From contig NZ_CP052757.1 in the NCBI RefSeq assembly GCF_009708005.2, positions 1,178,001-1,242,000 of the forward strand: a DNA stretch of 64,000 nt. Reading direction: 5' to 3'. The notes under the pieces were generated by a model. The model was not told the DNA's origin. It saw nothing but the letters and a program-made list of their open reading frames with translations, and ran no database searches. The translations under genes and the position numbers were made by a program. This DNA comes from Cellulosimicrobium protaetiae. GTDB taxonomy: Bacteria > Actinomycetota > Actinomycetes > Actinomycetales > Cellulomonadaceae. This document shows positions 26,006 through 35,110 of the stretch, piece after piece. Numbering within the stretch: position 1 is the first letter of the stretch; each line of letters starts with the position of its first letter.

Positions 26006-26826
26006 CCCGCCGCGTCGTCGACCAGGCGCGCGAGCTCGCGCACGACGGCGCCCGGCAGCGCGGGCGGGAACAGCAGCGCGCGCTGGAGCTCGCCCGCGCG
26101 CCAGCCGTCGCACGCGAGCGCGGCGAGCACGAGCGACGACGGCGCGCCCTCGTCACGCCACGCGCGCAGCACGAGCGCGTGCACCGCGTGCTGCCCCTCC
26201 GGGACATCGTCGCGCGCGACCCCGCCCAGCGCGTACAGGCGCAGGAGAGCGGCGGCCTTGCGCGAGTCGTCGAGCGCCGCGACCGACGCCCCGACCGCCG
26301 CGCGCGACGGGTCGAGACGTAGCGGCGAGAGGTCGTCGAACCCGGACTGCAGGACCTCGAGCGCGACGTCGTCGACGAGCGTCTCCGCGTCGCCGAACAT
26401 CGAGCGCAGCGTCGACTCGCTGCGCTCGCAGCGGCGGGCGACCGCGGCGAGCGTGACGTTCTCGACCCCCTCCTCGAGCGCGACCCGCAGGACGGCGTCC
26501 ACGAGCGGGCGCTCGTCGTCGCGGAACGGGTCCTCGTCGAGGTCCACGTCGCGGAAGACGACGGCGCTCGCCGGCGGGCGCACGTCCGCGTACCGGGAGA
26601 GGTCGCCGAGCAGACCCTCCCACTCGCCCTCGGTGAGGGCGTACGCGTCCTGGTAGAGGCCCAGCCACGTCCCTTCGAGCGCGAGCGCCGCGACCCACGT
26701 GCGGGGGTCGAGCCCCGCCGCGTCGCCGGGCGCCCGGGCGCCGTCCGGGGTCGGGATCGCGGCGACCCACTCGTGCAGAGCGGCCCTGGCCGAGCGCGTC
26801 GCGTCGCTCCGGTCGGGCGTGGACAT
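25987..26826 (-). CDS. TetR-like regulator with HTH in mid-protein
   Basis: 279 residues from ATG 26826. A TetR-type helix-turn-helix lies at about residues 108-152 (LVDAVLRVALEEGVENVTLAAVARRCERSESTLRSMFGDAETL), then a helical domain (152-279). Normally the HTH is N-terminal; here about 105 Trp- and Asp-rich residues (TWVAALALEGTWLGLYQDAYAL) precede it. This could be a second TetR-like core that has lost its HTH, or a separate sensing domain. It overlaps kdpE tail-to-tail by 19 bp and has no obvious partner gene. Confidence 0.7.
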   Translation of the reverse strand: MSTPDRSDATRSARAALHEWVAAIPTPDGARAPGDAAGLDPRTWVAALALEGTWLGLYQDAYALTEGEWEGLLGDLSRYADVRPPASAVVFRDVDLDEDPFRDDERPLVDAVLRVALEEGVENVTLAAVARRCERSESTLRSMFGDAETLVDDVALEVLQSGFDDLSPLRLDPSRAAVGASVAALDDSRKAAALLRLYALGGVARDDVPEGQHAVHALVLRAWRDEGAPSSLVLAALACDGWRAGELQRALLFPPALPGAVVRELARLVDDAAGHSSNR

Positions 26827-26891
26827 GACCGTCACCTCCGTGGTCGGGAAAGGTGGGGTCGAGCCTAGCCGCCGGCCCCCACGGACTCCCG

Positions 26892-28571
26892 TCAGGGCCG
26901 GGGGACGTCGCGGCGCCGGAAGCCCACGAGACCCAGCGCGACGAGCCCGACGGCGAGGAGCGTGAGCCAGACGAACGGCCACGGCTCGACGTCGGCCCCG
27001 GGGAGCTGCGGGACGTGCCAGTACGGCGAGACGCCGCTCGCCCACGACGGCAGGTCGAGCAGGGCGCCGAACATCGTCACGACGAACGAGAAGGCGAGGA
27101 GCGCCCACGCGAGCGCCGCGAGCCCGGGCCGCGAGCCGAAGGCCGCGACGGCGACCCCGGTGACGACCGCGACCGCCGGGAGGTAGGCGAAGGACGCGCC
27201 GAGGTAGGCGCCGAACCCGAAGGCGTCCTCGCCGACGCTCAGCGCGCCGAGCCACAGCCCGACCGCGCTCACGGCGAGCAGCACCGACGTCCCGAGCAGC
27301 GTCACGACGAGCTGGGCACCCAGCCACCGCACGCGCCCGACCCCGGTCGCGAGGACGGGCTCGAGCCGTCCCGCCGTCTCCTCGCCGCGGGCCCGCTGGG
27401 CGGACGCGACCGCGAACCCGCCCGCGCCGAGCCCGAGGAACAGCGCCATGATCGCGACGAACCCGGCAACGAGGTCGGTCGGGTCGCCGAGCATGGCGGC
27501 GATGTCGGGGTTGTCGGCGACCATGTCACCCACCGAGTCGACGAACGTCCCGCACGCGAGCGCGGTGACACCCACCCCGACGCCCCAGGCCAGCACCGAC
27601 GCGCGCTGCTGGCGCCACGCGAGGGCGAACGGGCTCGCGAGCCACGCGGCGGCGTCGGGCCTCCCGGCGCGCGGCGGGACGAGGCCGGCGCCGAGGTCGC
27701 GCCGGGCCGCGAGCGCCGCGCCGAGGGCGAGGAGCAGCACGACGAGAGCGACGGAGAGGCCGAGCGGCCACCAGCGCAGGTCGACGAACGCGCGGATCTG
27801 CTGCGCCCACCCGATGGGGGAGAGCCACGAGACCCAGCTCCCGTGCTCCTCCTGGACGTCGCCGACCGCGCGCAGCAGGAACGCGATGCCGAGCACCGCG
27901 AGCGCGAGGCCGCTCGCGGCGCGCGCGTGCTCGGTGACCTGGCTCGTCACGATCGCGACGGCGGCGAACACGAGCCCGGTCACGCCCACGGCGGCGCCGA
28001 GCGCGAACGAGTCGACGACCTCGAGACCGGCGGCTGCGAGGACGGCCCCCGTCGCGAGCGCGACGGCCGCGTTCGCGACGAGCGCCGCGAGGAACGCCGC
28101 CGTGGCGGGGGCGTGGCGCCCGACGACCCCGGCCCGGACGAGCTCGGCGCGGCCGGTCTCCTCCTCGGCGCGGGTGTGCCGCACGACGAGCGAGATGCTC
28201 ATGATCGCGACGGCGACGATGACGGTGAGAGCCATCTCGTTCGCGATCATCGCGCCGAGCGTGTAGTCCTCGATGCCGTACTGCGGTCCGGACAGCATGA
28301 TGCCCGCGGGGCTCGAGACGAGCGCCGCGCGCCCCTGCCGGTCGGCCGCGGTGGGGTAGAGGGTGTCGAGCGCGACCGCGGCGTACCCGAACAGCAGCGC
28401 GACCGAGGCGGTCCACACGGGGATGCGGACGCGGTCTCGGCGCAGGGCGAAGCGGAGGAGCGTGGCCCAGCCGGTGGCCGCTCGCCCGCGCCGGTGCGGC
28501 TCGGGGGTGACGACGGCGGTGCGCCGTCCGCGCTGTGGCGCCGCCGTGCGGGCGGTCCCGGGGGCGCTCAC
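26892..28571 (-). CDS. ABC exporter permease (duplicated six-TM, ABC-2 type)
   Basis: 559 residues from GTG 28571, overlapping the ATPase stop (GTGA). About twelve TM helices in two similar halves: each half has a [53 protein letters not shown]-type segment, the E(E)TGR motif marking the coupling region. This is the duplicated ABC-2 permease seen in actinobacterial exporters of antibiotics or polyketides. Substrate unknown. Encoded last in the TetR-ATPase-permease operon. Confidence 0.88.
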   Translation of the reverse strand: MSAPGTARTAAPQRGRRTAVVTPEPHRRGRAATGWATLLRFALRRDRVRIPVWTASVALLFGYAAVALDTLYPTAADRQGRAALVSSPAGIMLSGPQYGIEDYTLGAMIANEMALTVIVAVAIMSISLVVRHTRAEEETGRAELVRAGVVGRHAPATAAFLAALVANAAVALATGAVLAAAGLEVVDSFALGAAVGVTGLVFAAVAIVTSQVTEHARAASGLALAVLGIAFLLRAVGDVQEEHGSWVSWLSPIGWAQQIRAFVDLRWWPLGLSVALVVLLLALGAALAARRDLGAGLVPPRAGRPDAAAWLASPFALAWRQQRASVLAWGVGVGVTALACGTFVDSVGDMVADNPDIAAMLGDPTDLVAGFVAIMALFLGLGAGGFAVASAQRARGEETAGRLEPVLATGVGRVRWLGAQLVVTLLGTSVLLAVSAVGLWLGALSVGEDAFGFGAYLGASFAYLPAVAVVTGVAVAAFGSRPGLAALAWALLAFSFVVTMFGALLDLPSWASGVSPYWHVPQLPGADVEPWPFVWLTLLAVGLVALGLVGFRRRDVPRP

Positions 28572-29533
28572 AGCGCGCCCGCCCCGTCGAGCACGGCGAG
28601 CTCGTCGCCGTAGTGGCGCAGGAACAGCTCCTCGAGCGAGGGCGGGTTGACCGCGACGGAGCGCAGCCCGAGGTCGGTGAGCGCGCGCAGGACGACCTCG
28701 ACGTGGTCGTTGTCGACGTCGAACCGCGCCCGTGCCCCGTCCGCCCCGGGCTCGACGACGAGGTCGTGCACGCCGTCGAGCGTGCCGAGCGCGGACGGGT
28801 CGCGCTCGGTCACGGCGGTGACCGACGAGCGCGTGAGGTGCCGCAGCTCGGCGAGCGTCCCGGACTGCACCGTGCGGCCCGCGCGGATGATCGTCACGGT
28901 GTCGCACAGCTTCTCGACCTCGGCCAGGATGTGGCTCGAGAGCAGGACGGACCGACCCTCCGCGGTGACCTCGCGCACGCACTGCGTGAACACCGACTCC
29001 ATGAGGGGGTCGAGGCCGGACGTCGGCTCGTCGAGGACGAGCAGCTCGACGTCGGACGCGAACGCCGCGACGAGCGCGACCTTCTGCCGGTTCCCCTTGG
29101 AGTAGGTGCGCGCCTTCTTGGACGGGTCGAGCTCGAACCGGTCGAGCAGCAGCTTCTTGCGCTGCGGGTCGACGCTCCCGCGCAGGCGGGTGAGCAGGTC
29201 GATCGCCTCGCCCCCGGTGAGGTTGGGCCAGAGGTTCACGTCGCCCGGCACGTAGGCGAGGCGTCGGTGGAGGTCGACGGCGTCGCGCCAGGGGTCGCCG
29301 CCGAGCAGCCGGGCGCTCCCCGAGTCGGGCCGCAGCAGCCCGAGCAGCACGCGGATGGTGGTCGACTTGCCCGCGCCGTTCGGCCCGAGGAACCCGGCGA
29401 CCTCGCCCGCGCGGACGGTGAGGTCGAGGCCGTCGAGCGCCTGCACGTGGCCGAACGCCTTGCGCAGGTCGTGGATCTCGACGGCGGGGGTGCCGGCGGG
29501 GGTCGTGCTGGTCGTGGTGGTCGTCGTGGTCAC
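28568..29533 (-). CDS. ABC exporter ATPase
   Basis: 321 residues from GTG 29533, overlapping the TetR stop. Thr-rich N-terminus, then Walker [11 protein letters not shown], signature region [16 protein letters not shown] (a variant of LSGGQ, as usual in this subgroup), Walker [14 protein letters not shown] and H-loop SSHILAE. A C-terminal extension of about 90 residues ends in [13 protein letters not shown], typical of drug-exporter ATPases. It powers the permease encoded next. Confidence 0.93.
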   Translation of the reverse strand: MTTTTTTTSTTPAGTPAVEIHDLRKAFGHVQALDGLDLTVRAGEVAGFLGPNGAGKSTTIRVLLGLLRPDSGSARLLGGDPWRDAVDLHRRLAYVPGDVNLWPNLTGGEAIDLLTRLRGSVDPQRKKLLLDRFELDPSKKARTYSKGNRQKVALVAAFASDVELLVLDEPTSGLDPLMESVFTQCVREVTAEGRSVLLSSHILAEVEKLCDTVTIIRAGRTVQSGTLAELRHLTRSSVTAVTERDPSALGTLDGVHDLVVEPGADGARARFDVDNDHVEVVLRALTDLGLRSVAVNPPSLEELFLRHYGDELAVLDGAGAL

Positions 29534-30297
29534 GTCTGCTCCTCGGTCGGGGGCTGCTCGTCTCGTGGTGCGGCGTCGTCCGCGTGAGCGGGTGCCGCAG
29601 GACCGCGCGGCGGGTCGCCGACGTAGAGGAGGTACTCGTCGAGCATGCGTCGGTCGGTGAGGAACCCCTCGGTGAACAGCTCGAGCGCGGGCAGCGCGAT
29701 GTCGTCGAGGTAGTTCCGGGTCGAGGTGCTGAGGTCGCCCGGCTCCTCCGGGGAGTCGAGGGTGAGCCAGAGCAGGAGGGTCCCCATCGAGCTGAGCACG
29801 AGGTAGCGGGCGCGGGCCTCCTCGTCGCGGCTCGGGCGCGCCGTGCCGAGCGCGACCGACTCCCGGATGTACTCGGCGGTGTCGGCCGTCAGGTGGTCGA
29901 CGAACGCGCGCGCGAGCTCGCCCCCGGCCTGGAGGCTGCGCAAGGCGTAGCCGATGGTGGGCGCGTAGTCGTCCACCCGGGCGAACCACGCGGACATCGG
30001 GGTGGCCCCGGCGACGTCCGTCATGACCTCCCGCTTCGACGTGCGGACGATCTCCAGCACGTGCTCGTCGCACGCGGCCCGCAGCCCGTCCTTCGAGCCG
30101 AAGTGGTGCACGACGAGCGCGGCGCTCACGCCCGCGTCGGCCGCGATGGTGCGCAGGGGCGCGCCGAACCCGTCGCGTGCGAAGCGCGAGATGGCGGCGT
30201 CGCGGATGCGGGCGCGGGCCGTGAGGTCGTCGGCAGCCGACGGCGCGGGGCGGCCGCGCCCGGTCGGCGAGGGCTGGTCTGAACGCACGTTCAACAC
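29530..30297 (-). CDS. TetR/AcrR family regulator of the adjacent ABC exporter
   Basis: 255 residues from GTG 30297; GTG 30288 is an in-frame alternative. HTH at about 30-75 ([43 protein letters not shown]), then a TetR ligand domain. Both possible starts lie inside or beside the operator pair at 30280-30313, with no ribosome site, so the message may be leaderless and autorepressed. First gene of the three-gene export operon; an exported toxic compound is the likely inducer (inference). Confidence 0.92.
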   Translation of the reverse strand: MLNVRSDQPSPTGRGRPAPSAADDLTARARIRDAAISRFARDGFGAPLRTIAADAGVSAALVVHHFGSKDGLRAACDEHVLEIVRTSKREVMTDVAGATPMSAWFARVDDYAPTIGYALRSLQAGGELARAFVDHLTADTAEYIRESVALGTARPSRDEEARARYLVLSSMGTLLLWLTLDSPEEPGDLSTSTRNYLDDIALPALELFTEGFLTDRRMLDEYLLYVGDPPRGPAAPAHADDAAPRDEQPPTEEQT

Positions 30298-30313
30298 ACT
30301 AAACGCTTGTTCA
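30280..30313. promoter_or_regulatory. Paired TetR operators, 20 bp apart
   Basis: TGAACGCACGTTCA (30280-30293) is a perfect 6-2-6 palindrome; TAAACGCTTGTTCA (30300-30313) is a weaker copy exactly 20 bp away, two helical turns. The (T/A)NAACG...TTCA pattern is that of TetR self-operators, allowing two dimers to bind side by side. Confidence 0.85.
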
Positions 30314-30437
30314 GCGCGCGTCCACCCACGAGGACCGCCCTGTCGGTCGCCCTCGGCACGTGCGCGGTGTGAGCCGTCTCGCGGAGATCGCGGCCACCGA
30401 GGGCGTCAGACCCCTGCCGTTCCGGGCCTGACACCCG

Positions 30438-30540
30438 TAGGCTGGGGGGTAGCCGTCGGCGGCACCGCCGGCGCCACGTCCCGGCGCGTCGGACCGTCGG
30501 GACGTCGAGAGGCCCGTCGCACTCGTGCGACGGGCCTTTT
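30438..30540 (+). ncRNA. Candidate small RNA with intrinsic terminator
   Basis: No + strand gene precedes the terminator at 30510-30540, and 30314-30509 has no convincing ORF. A -10-like TAGGCT at 30438-30443 is set in the same context (CCCGTAGGCTGGGGG) as the recR promoter at 38802. A transcript of about 90 nt (from about 30450) would end in the terminator. This is a prediction from promoter and terminator only. Confidence 0.4.
30510..30540 (+). terminator. Intrinsic terminator with T-tract, no upstream gene
   Basis: AGGCCCGTCGCA (30510-30521), loop CTCG, TGCGACGGGCCT (30526-30537), then TTTT through 30540. The T-tract fixes the direction as +. It is one of the clearest intrinsic terminators in the window. 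Confidence 0.85.
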
Positions 30541-30620
30541 CGGTCCCGGCGGCCGTGCCGAGGACTGGCTCGGGGCGGGTGGGTTCGACGTGCCGGACGG
30601 CTGCGGAGGCGCGGGGACGA

Positions 30621-30654
30621 CGAAGGGCCCGCCGCGAGTGCGGCGGGCCCTTCG
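30621..30654 (-). terminator. Terminator of tRNA-Ser
   Basis: Perfect 15-bp arms, CGAAGGGCCCGCCGC (30621-30635) and its complement (30640-30654), with loop GAGT, just 3' of the tRNA-Ser gene on the minus strand. Confidence 0.75.
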
Positions 30655-30659
30655 GTCTG

Positions 30660-30745
30660 CGGAGGATGGGGGATTCGAACCCCCGAGGGCTGTTAACCCA
30701 ACACGCTTTCCAAGCGTGCGCCATAGGCCACTAGGCGAATCCTCC
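30660..30745 (-). tRNA. tRNA-Ser(GGA)
   Basis: On the minus strand a 7-bp acceptor stem (GGAGGAT with ATCCTCC), D arm, anticodon loop CTTGGAAAG with anticodon GGA, a long variable arm and the T arm GGGGGTTCGAATCCCCC are all visible. Discriminator base G is as expected for serine. CCA is not encoded. A terminator hairpin follows at 30621-30654. Confidence 0.95.
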
Positions 30746-30880
30746 TGGTGCGACGCCGACCACGCTCGGGGCGCGTCGGCGGCAGCGCAACGAGGATACC
30801 GGACCGCGGCCCCCGGGCCGAATCGCCTCCGGTGGAGGCGGGTTTCAGGTGGGGCGCCGACCTGGGCTAGGGTGGGCGCA

Positions 30881-30968
30881 GACCCCTCGTGCGGCATCAT
30901 CTCGCCGAACTCCCCCAGGGCCGGAAGGCAGCAAGGGTAGGTGAGCTCTGGTGGGTGTGCGGGGGGTC
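30881..30968 (+). ncRNA. ffs: Signal recognition particle RNA (small bacterial type)
   Basis: The universal SRP core is present: GGCCGGAAGGCAGCAAGGG, with the GGAA tetraloop and the asymmetric loop that binds Ffh. The ends pair (GACCCC at 30881 with GGGGTC ending 30968). A -10 box TAGGGT (30868-30873) places the start near 30880. With Ffh it directs membrane and secreted proteins to the translocon. Exact ends are estimated. Confidence 0.95.
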
Positions 30969-31042
30969 CTTCGCGTCTCCGGGAGCCGAGCGCCCCGACG
31001 GGTCGAGGTGCAGCGCCGGTCCGGGCGTGGTTCTCTGCCCGT

Positions 31043-32335
31043 GTGACCGGGGAGGAACAGCGCCCGCTGTCGACGATGCACCTGGTGCGCCTGGTCGTCC
31101 CGGCGCTCCTGGTCGGCGTGCTGTGCGCCCTGACCCTGGTCGCCCTCTCCGCGCTCGCGACCTGGATCCAGGACCTCGTGTGGGACCGCCTGCCGGCAGC
31201 GTGGGGCGTGGCGACGACGGAGACCTGGTGGACGGTCCTCGTGCTCACGGTCACGGGTCTGCTGGTCGGCGCGACGATCCGCTGGGCGCCGGGGCACGCG
31301 GGAGTGGACCCCGCCACGACGGACCTCGTCGTCGCCCCGCTCCCGTTGCGCGCGCTGCCGGGGCTCGCGGTCGCGCTCGTCCTCGGCCTCGCGGGCGGCG
31401 TCAGCCTCGGGCCGGAGAACCCGATCATCGCGATCAACGTCGCCCTCACGGCCTGGATCCTGTGCCGTCCGCGCCTGGGCGTCCCGGTGCAGGGTGCCGT
31501 CGGGCTGGCCATGTCCGCCACGATCGGGGCGATGTTCGCGACCCCGCTCGCAGCGGCGCTCGTCCTCACCGAGACGTTCGCCGAGGGTGGCGACCGCACC
31601 GGCCCGCTGTTCGACCGGCTCTTCGGGCCCCTGGTCGCGGCGGGTGCGGGGGCCGTGACGATGGTCGCCCTCGAGGCGCCGACCTTCGCCATCGACCTGC
31701 CCGCGTACCCGGGCGTCCACGTCGGAGACGTGCTGAGCGCCGCGGTCGTGGCGGTCGTCGCGGCTCTGCTCACGCTGCTCGCCGTCCTTGCGTTCCCGGT
31801 CGTCCACCGGGTCTTCCACGGGCTGCGGCACCCGGTGCTCGCGCTCGGCCTGGGCGGGCTCGTCCTCGGGCTGCTGGGCGTGCTCGGCGGTCCGCTCACG
31901 CTCTTCAAGGGCCTGGACGAGATGAAGGAGCTCTCCGGCGAGGCGGGCGACATGACCTGGACGGCGATCCTCGTCCTGGCCGTGGTGAAGCTCGCGGCGC
32001 TCGTCGTGGCGGCGGGTGCGGGGTTCCGGGGCGGGCGCATCTTCCCGACGGTGTTCGTCGGCGTCGCGGTCGGGTTCGCGGCGTCGTCGCTCGTGCCGAG
32101 CGTCCCCGCCGCGGTCGCCGTGTCGGCGGCGGTCCTCGGGGCGGTGGTCGTCGTGAGCCGCAGCGGGTGGCTCGCGCTGTTCGTGGCGGCCGTGGTGGTC
32201 GACGACGCACGGCTGATCCCCGCGCTGTGCATCGCGATCGTGCCCCTCTGGCTGGTCGTGCGGAACATGCCGCCGATGCGGGTCGAGCCGCCCGCCGACG
32301 GTGCGTCGGAGTTCGTCGCGACGGCCCGCGCGTGA
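31043..32335 (+). CDS. CLC-type ion channel/transporter family protein
   Basis: 430 residues from GTG 31043; ATG 31076 is a plausible shorter start. About ten TM helices; LAGGVSLGPENPIIAINVAL resembles the CLC helix motif with the Glu gate (GxxxGPE), and GAGFRGGRIFPTVFVGVAVGFA resembles the later CLC GKxxGPxxP/GGxFxPxLxxGA region. It most resembles the YfeO-like ion channel branch of the chloride channel family. Ion and physiological role are unknown. It is preceded by the SRP RNA and may be transcribed from the same region. Confidence 0.8.
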   Translation: MTGEEQRPLSTMHLVRLVVPALLVGVLCALTLVALSALATWIQDLVWDRLPAAWGVATTETWWTVLVLTVTGLLVGATIRWAPGHAGVDPATTDLVVAPLPLRALPGLAVALVLGLAGGVSLGPENPIIAINVALTAWILCRPRLGVPVQGAVGLAMSATIGAMFATPLAAALVLTETFAEGGDRTGPLFDRLFGPLVAAGAGAVTMVALEAPTFAIDLPAYPGVHVGDVLSAAVVAVVAALLTLLAVLAFPVVHRVFHGLRHPVLALGLGGLVLGLLGVLGGPLTLFKGLDEMKELSGEAGDMTWTAILVLAVVKLAALVVAAGAGFRGGRIFPTVFVGVAVGFAASSLVPSVPAAVAVSAAVLGAVVVVSRSGWLALFVAAVVVDDARLIPALCIAIVPLWLVVRNMPPMRVEPPADGASEFVATARA

Positions 32336-32483
32336 GCACGGGATGTGGCGCAGATCTCTCCCGCCGGCCGCCCGACGGCGCGCGAGGGCGACTCTCGATG
32401 CCCGCTCTGTCCCGATTCCAGGAGCCGGATTCCCGGCATGCGGTCATTTCTTCGTCCGCATCGTGGACGATTGGGCCCGGTGA

Positions 32484-32514
32484 TTGGCGTGCGGGGTGCC
32501 GCCGTGCCCATGAT
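32484..32514 (+). promoter_or_regulatory. Promoter of the leader peptide and metQNI
   Basis: TTGGCG (32484-32489), 19-bp spacer, CATGAT (32509-32514). The expected transcription start falls at or next to the ATG at 32521, so the leader peptide would be translated without a 5' leader. Confidence 0.5.
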
Positions 32515-32520
32515 GTCGGC

Positions 32521-32622
32521 ATGGCCCGGAACCACGTCGTCACCACGGCACCGCGCGCAGCGTCCTGCGCCGGCACGTCGTGCTGTCGTGGCGTGCGCAC
32601 CGGGCGAATGTGCGGCTGCTGA
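32521..32622 (+). CDS. Cysteine-rich leader peptide upstream of metQNI
   Basis: 33 residues, ATG 32521 to TGA 32620-32622, with five cysteines (16, 21, 22, 31, 33), a CC pair and a terminal CGC. The rest is basic and lacks any hydrophobic segment. Cys-rich upstream ORFs, often leaderless, are known in actinobacteria to sense cysteinyl-tRNA supply and control sulfur genes by attenuation. Here it stands in the 479-nt stretch (32336-32814) before the methionine importer and is followed by two hairpins. The function is inferred from composition and position. Confidence 0.65.
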   Translation: MARNHVVTTAPRAASCAGTSCCRGVRTGRMCGC

Positions 32623-32635
32623 CGCCGTCGTGACC

Positions 32636-32680
32636 CGCAGGGAGACCTGCGCCGCACCCGCCGCGTCGTCCTGACGACGC
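32636..32680 (+). promoter_or_regulatory. Two hairpins between Cys-rich leader and metQ
   Basis: CGCAGG-GAGA-CCTGCG (32636-32651, GNRA-type loop) and GCGTCGTC-CT-GACGACGC (32663-32680) follow the leader peptide stop by 13 and 40 nt. Their position suits attenuation driven by ribosome stalling on the leader's cysteine codons. The remainder to metQ (32681-32814) shows no gene. Confidence 0.55.
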
Positions 32681-32814
32681 CGCCCCCGCTCGCCGCGTGG
32701 CTGATGGCCCGCCGGAAGCACCCCGAACCCCACCGCCTCGCAGGGCCGTCCCTGCACCCCGGCCGCGCCGGTCGCCACCCGCGACCGTCGCCGCCGCCAC
32801 CGGAAGGAACCCCC

Positions 32815-33720
32815 ATGTCGTTCTCGACCACCCGCAAGCGTCTGACCTGGACCGCGATCGCCGCGACGGCCGCCCTCACCCTCACGGCCTGCGGCGGCGG
32901 TGACGACACGTCGGGCGGCGCCGCGAGCGGCGACGCCGCCGACCCGATCCGCGTCGGCGTCGTCGGCGCCTCCGACGACAAGTGGGCCGTGTTCCAGGAG
33001 CAGGCCGAGGCCGAGGGCATCGAGATCGAGCTCGTCGACCTCCAGGACTACACGCAGGCGAACCCGGCGCTGTCCCAGGGCGAGCTCGACGTGAACCAGT
33101 TCCAGCACCTGCAGTTCCTCGCGGGCTACAACGTCGACGCGGGCGACGACCTCCAGCCCATCGGCGCGACCGCCGTCTACCCGCTCGGCCTGTACTCGTC
33201 GAAGCACACGTCGCTCGAGGAGATCCCCGACGGCGGCCAGGTCGCCGTCCCGAACGACCCGACCAACCTCGCCCGCGCGCTCCTCGTGCTCCAGGAGGCC
33301 GGCCTGGTCGAGCTCGAGGGCGGCGGGAGCTCCATCTCCACCGAGGCCGACGTGCTGCCCAGCTCCAAGGTGACGGTCACGCCCGTCGACGCCGCGCAGA
33401 CGCCGATCCAGCTCCAGTCCGTGGACGCGTCGATCATCAACAACGACTTCGTCGAGGACGCGGGTCTCAAGCCCGAGGACGCGCTCTTCCAGGACGACCC
33501 CGACTCCGACGCCGCGAAGCCCTACATCAACGTGTGGGTCGCGCGGGCCGAGGACAAGGACGACGAGACGCTGCTCAAGCTCGCCGAGCTCTCCCACTCG
33601 CCGGAGGTCGTCGAGGCCGAGAAGAAGGCGTCGGGCGGCACCGCCGTCATCAAGGAGAACACGCCGGCCGAGCTCCAGGAGATCCTCGCCGGCATCGAGG
33701 ACGACATCCGCAGCTCCTGA
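32815..33720 (+). CDS. metQ: Methionine-binding lipoprotein MetQ (NlpA family)
   Basis: 301 residues from ATG 32815, with AAGGA 6-7 nt upstream. A signal peptide ends in the lipobox LTAC, so the mature protein is lipid-anchored outside the membrane. The body matches NlpA/MetQ: VGVVGASDDKW, ELVDLQDYTQANPALSQGELDVNQFQHLQFL, ALYSSKHTS-type region, VAVPNDPTNLARALLVLQEAGLV and ASIINNDFVEDAGL. It captures D/L-methionine for the MetNI importer. First gene of metQNI; a hairpin follows its stop. Confidence 0.95.
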   Translation: MSFSTTRKRLTWTAIAATAALTLTACGGGDDTSGGAASGDAADPIRVGVVGASDDKWAVFQEQAEAEGIEIELVDLQDYTQANPALSQGELDVNQFQHLQFLAGYNVDAGDDLQPIGATAVYPLGLYSSKHTSLEEIPDGGQVAVPNDPTNLARALLVLQEAGLVELEGGGSSISTEADVLPSSKVTVTPVDAAQTPIQLQSVDASIINNDFVEDAGLKPEDALFQDDPDSDAAKPYINVWVARAEDKDDETLLKLAELSHSPEVVEAEKKASGGTAVIKENTPAELQEILAGIEDDIRSS

Positions 33721-33726
33721 CCCGCA

Positions 33727-33767
33727 CGCGCGGGGGCGGGCGCGCACGCCGCGTCCGCCCTCGCGCG
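33727..33767 (+). terminator. Hairpin between metQ and metN
   Basis: Near-perfect 18-bp arms (33727-33744 and 33750-33767, 16 of 18 paired) around a 5-nt loop, 6 nt after the metQ stop. Such structures after a binding-protein gene let it be made in excess over the membrane and ATPase subunits. Confidence 0.65.
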
Positions 33768-33901
33768 CCGTCGTGCCCGGGGGAGGACGATGGCAGGCGA
33801 GCGGAACAGCCCGACAGGCAGCACCGACCAGGCGCTCGGCGACCCCAGCGCGCCAGGTCGCCCCAGCCCGGAGGCCCCGCCTCCGACGAGAGGAACCCGA
33901 C

Positions 33902-35110
33902 GTGACCGACGTCCCCCACGACGAGGGCGGTGACGAGCAGCCCGCGATCGAGCTGCGCCACGTGAGCAAGACGTTCGGCGAGGGCGAGGCCGCCGTGCAC
34001 GCCGTCGACGACGTCTCGCTGAGCATCCGCCGCGGCGAGATCTTCGGCGTCATCGGCTACTCGGGCGCCGGAAAGTCGACACTCGTGCGGCTCGTCAACG
34101 CGCTCGAGACCGTGACGAGCGGCGAGGTCGTCGTCGACGGCCAGGTGATCACCGGGCTGCCCGAGCGCCGCGTGCGCGAGGTGCGCTCGCGCATCGGCAT
34201 GGTCTTCCAGCAGTTCAACCTGCTGTCGTCGCGCACGGTCGCGGGGAACGTCGCGTACCCGCTCAAGGTGGCGGGCTGGCCGCGCGAGAAGCGCGCCGCG
34301 CGCGTCGCGGAGCTCCTCGCGTTCGTCGGCCTCGCGGACAAGGCGAAGGCGTACCCGCGCCAGCTCTCGGGCGGGCAGAAGCAGCGCGTCGGCATCGCCC
34401 GTGCGCTCGCCGCGCAGCCGACGATCCTCCTCGCCGACGAGGCGACGTCCGCGCTCGACCCCGAGACGACGCGCGAGGTCCTCGCGCTCCTGCGGCGCGT
34501 CAACGCCGAGCTCGGCATCACGATCGTCGTCATCACGCACGAGATGGAGGTCGTGCGCTCGACGTGCCACCGCGTCGCGGTGATGGAGCACGGCAAGGTC
34601 GTCGAGACCGGCGACGTGTACGACGTCTTCTCCGCGCCGAGCGCCGACGCCGCCCAGCGGTTCGTCGGGACGGCGCTGCACGACCGCCCGTCGCGCGAGA
34701 CGCTGGCCCGCCTGCGCGAGCGTCACCCCGGTCGCCTCGTGACGGTCGGCGTGCGCGAGGGCGCGAGCACCGGGACGGACCTGTTCCGCCTGCTGCGCGA
34801 GCACGACGTCGACGGGTCCGTCGTCTACGGCGGCATCTCCGAGGTCGGGGAGCGCCCGTTCGGGTCGCTCACCGTCGAGCTCGACTCTCCGGAGGACCGC
34901 ATCGCGCCGTTCCTCGTCGCGCTCGCCGAGCGCGCCGACGTCGTGGACCTGGGGACGGCGGCCCAGCCGCTCGACGACCCGCGCGTCGCGCGCCTCGACG
35001 CCGACCCGGGCGGCGGGGACGCGCCTGACGCCGCCGCCGACGACCCGGGCGACCCGTACGGCCCGGCCCGAGAAACCCTCTTCCGCCACGGCAACCTCGG
35101 AGGCCAGTGA
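33902..35110 (+). CDS. metN: Methionine import ATPase MetN
   Basis: 402 residues from GTG 33902 with GAGAGGA upstream. ABC ATPase domain: Walker A GYSGAGKST, signature QLSGGQKQRVGIARAL, Walker B ILLADEATSALDP, H-loop ITHEMEV. The C-terminal NIL domain (about residues 270-350, TGTDLFRLLREHDVDGSVVYGGI) is the methionine-sensing module that inhibits transport when cytoplasmic methionine is high. A poorly conserved acidic tail follows. It couples to MetI, whose ATG overlaps the MetN stop. Confidence 0.96.
   Translation: MTDVPHDEGGDEQPAIELRHVSKTFGEGEAAVHAVDDVSLSIRRGEIFGVIGYSGAGKSTLVRLVNALETVTSGEVVVDGQVITGLPERRVREVRSRIGMVFQQFNLLSSRTVAGNVAYPLKVAGWPREKRAARVAELLAFVGLADKAKAYPRQLSGGQKQRVGIARALAAQPTILLADEATSALDPETTREVLALLRRVNAELGITIVVITHEMEVVRSTCHRVAVMEHGKVVETGDVYDVFSAPSADAAQRFVGTALHDRPSRETLARLRERHPGRLVTVGVREGASTGTDLFRLLREHDVDGSVVYGGISEVGERPFGSLTVELDSPEDRIAPFLVALAERADVVDLGTAAQPLDDPRVARLDADPGGGDAPDAAADDPGDPYGPARETLFRHGNLGGQ

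Noticed and set aside
30441-32622. Long frames across the SRP RNA and CLC-like gene in other frames
   Set aside because: They overlap a tRNA, the SRP RNA and a clear membrane protein; only the last 33 codons (the Cys-rich peptide) are supported independently.
32336-32814. SAM or S-box riboswitch before metQNI
   Set aside because: The expected conserved core segments could not be found; the Cys-rich ORF with hairpins explains the region better.
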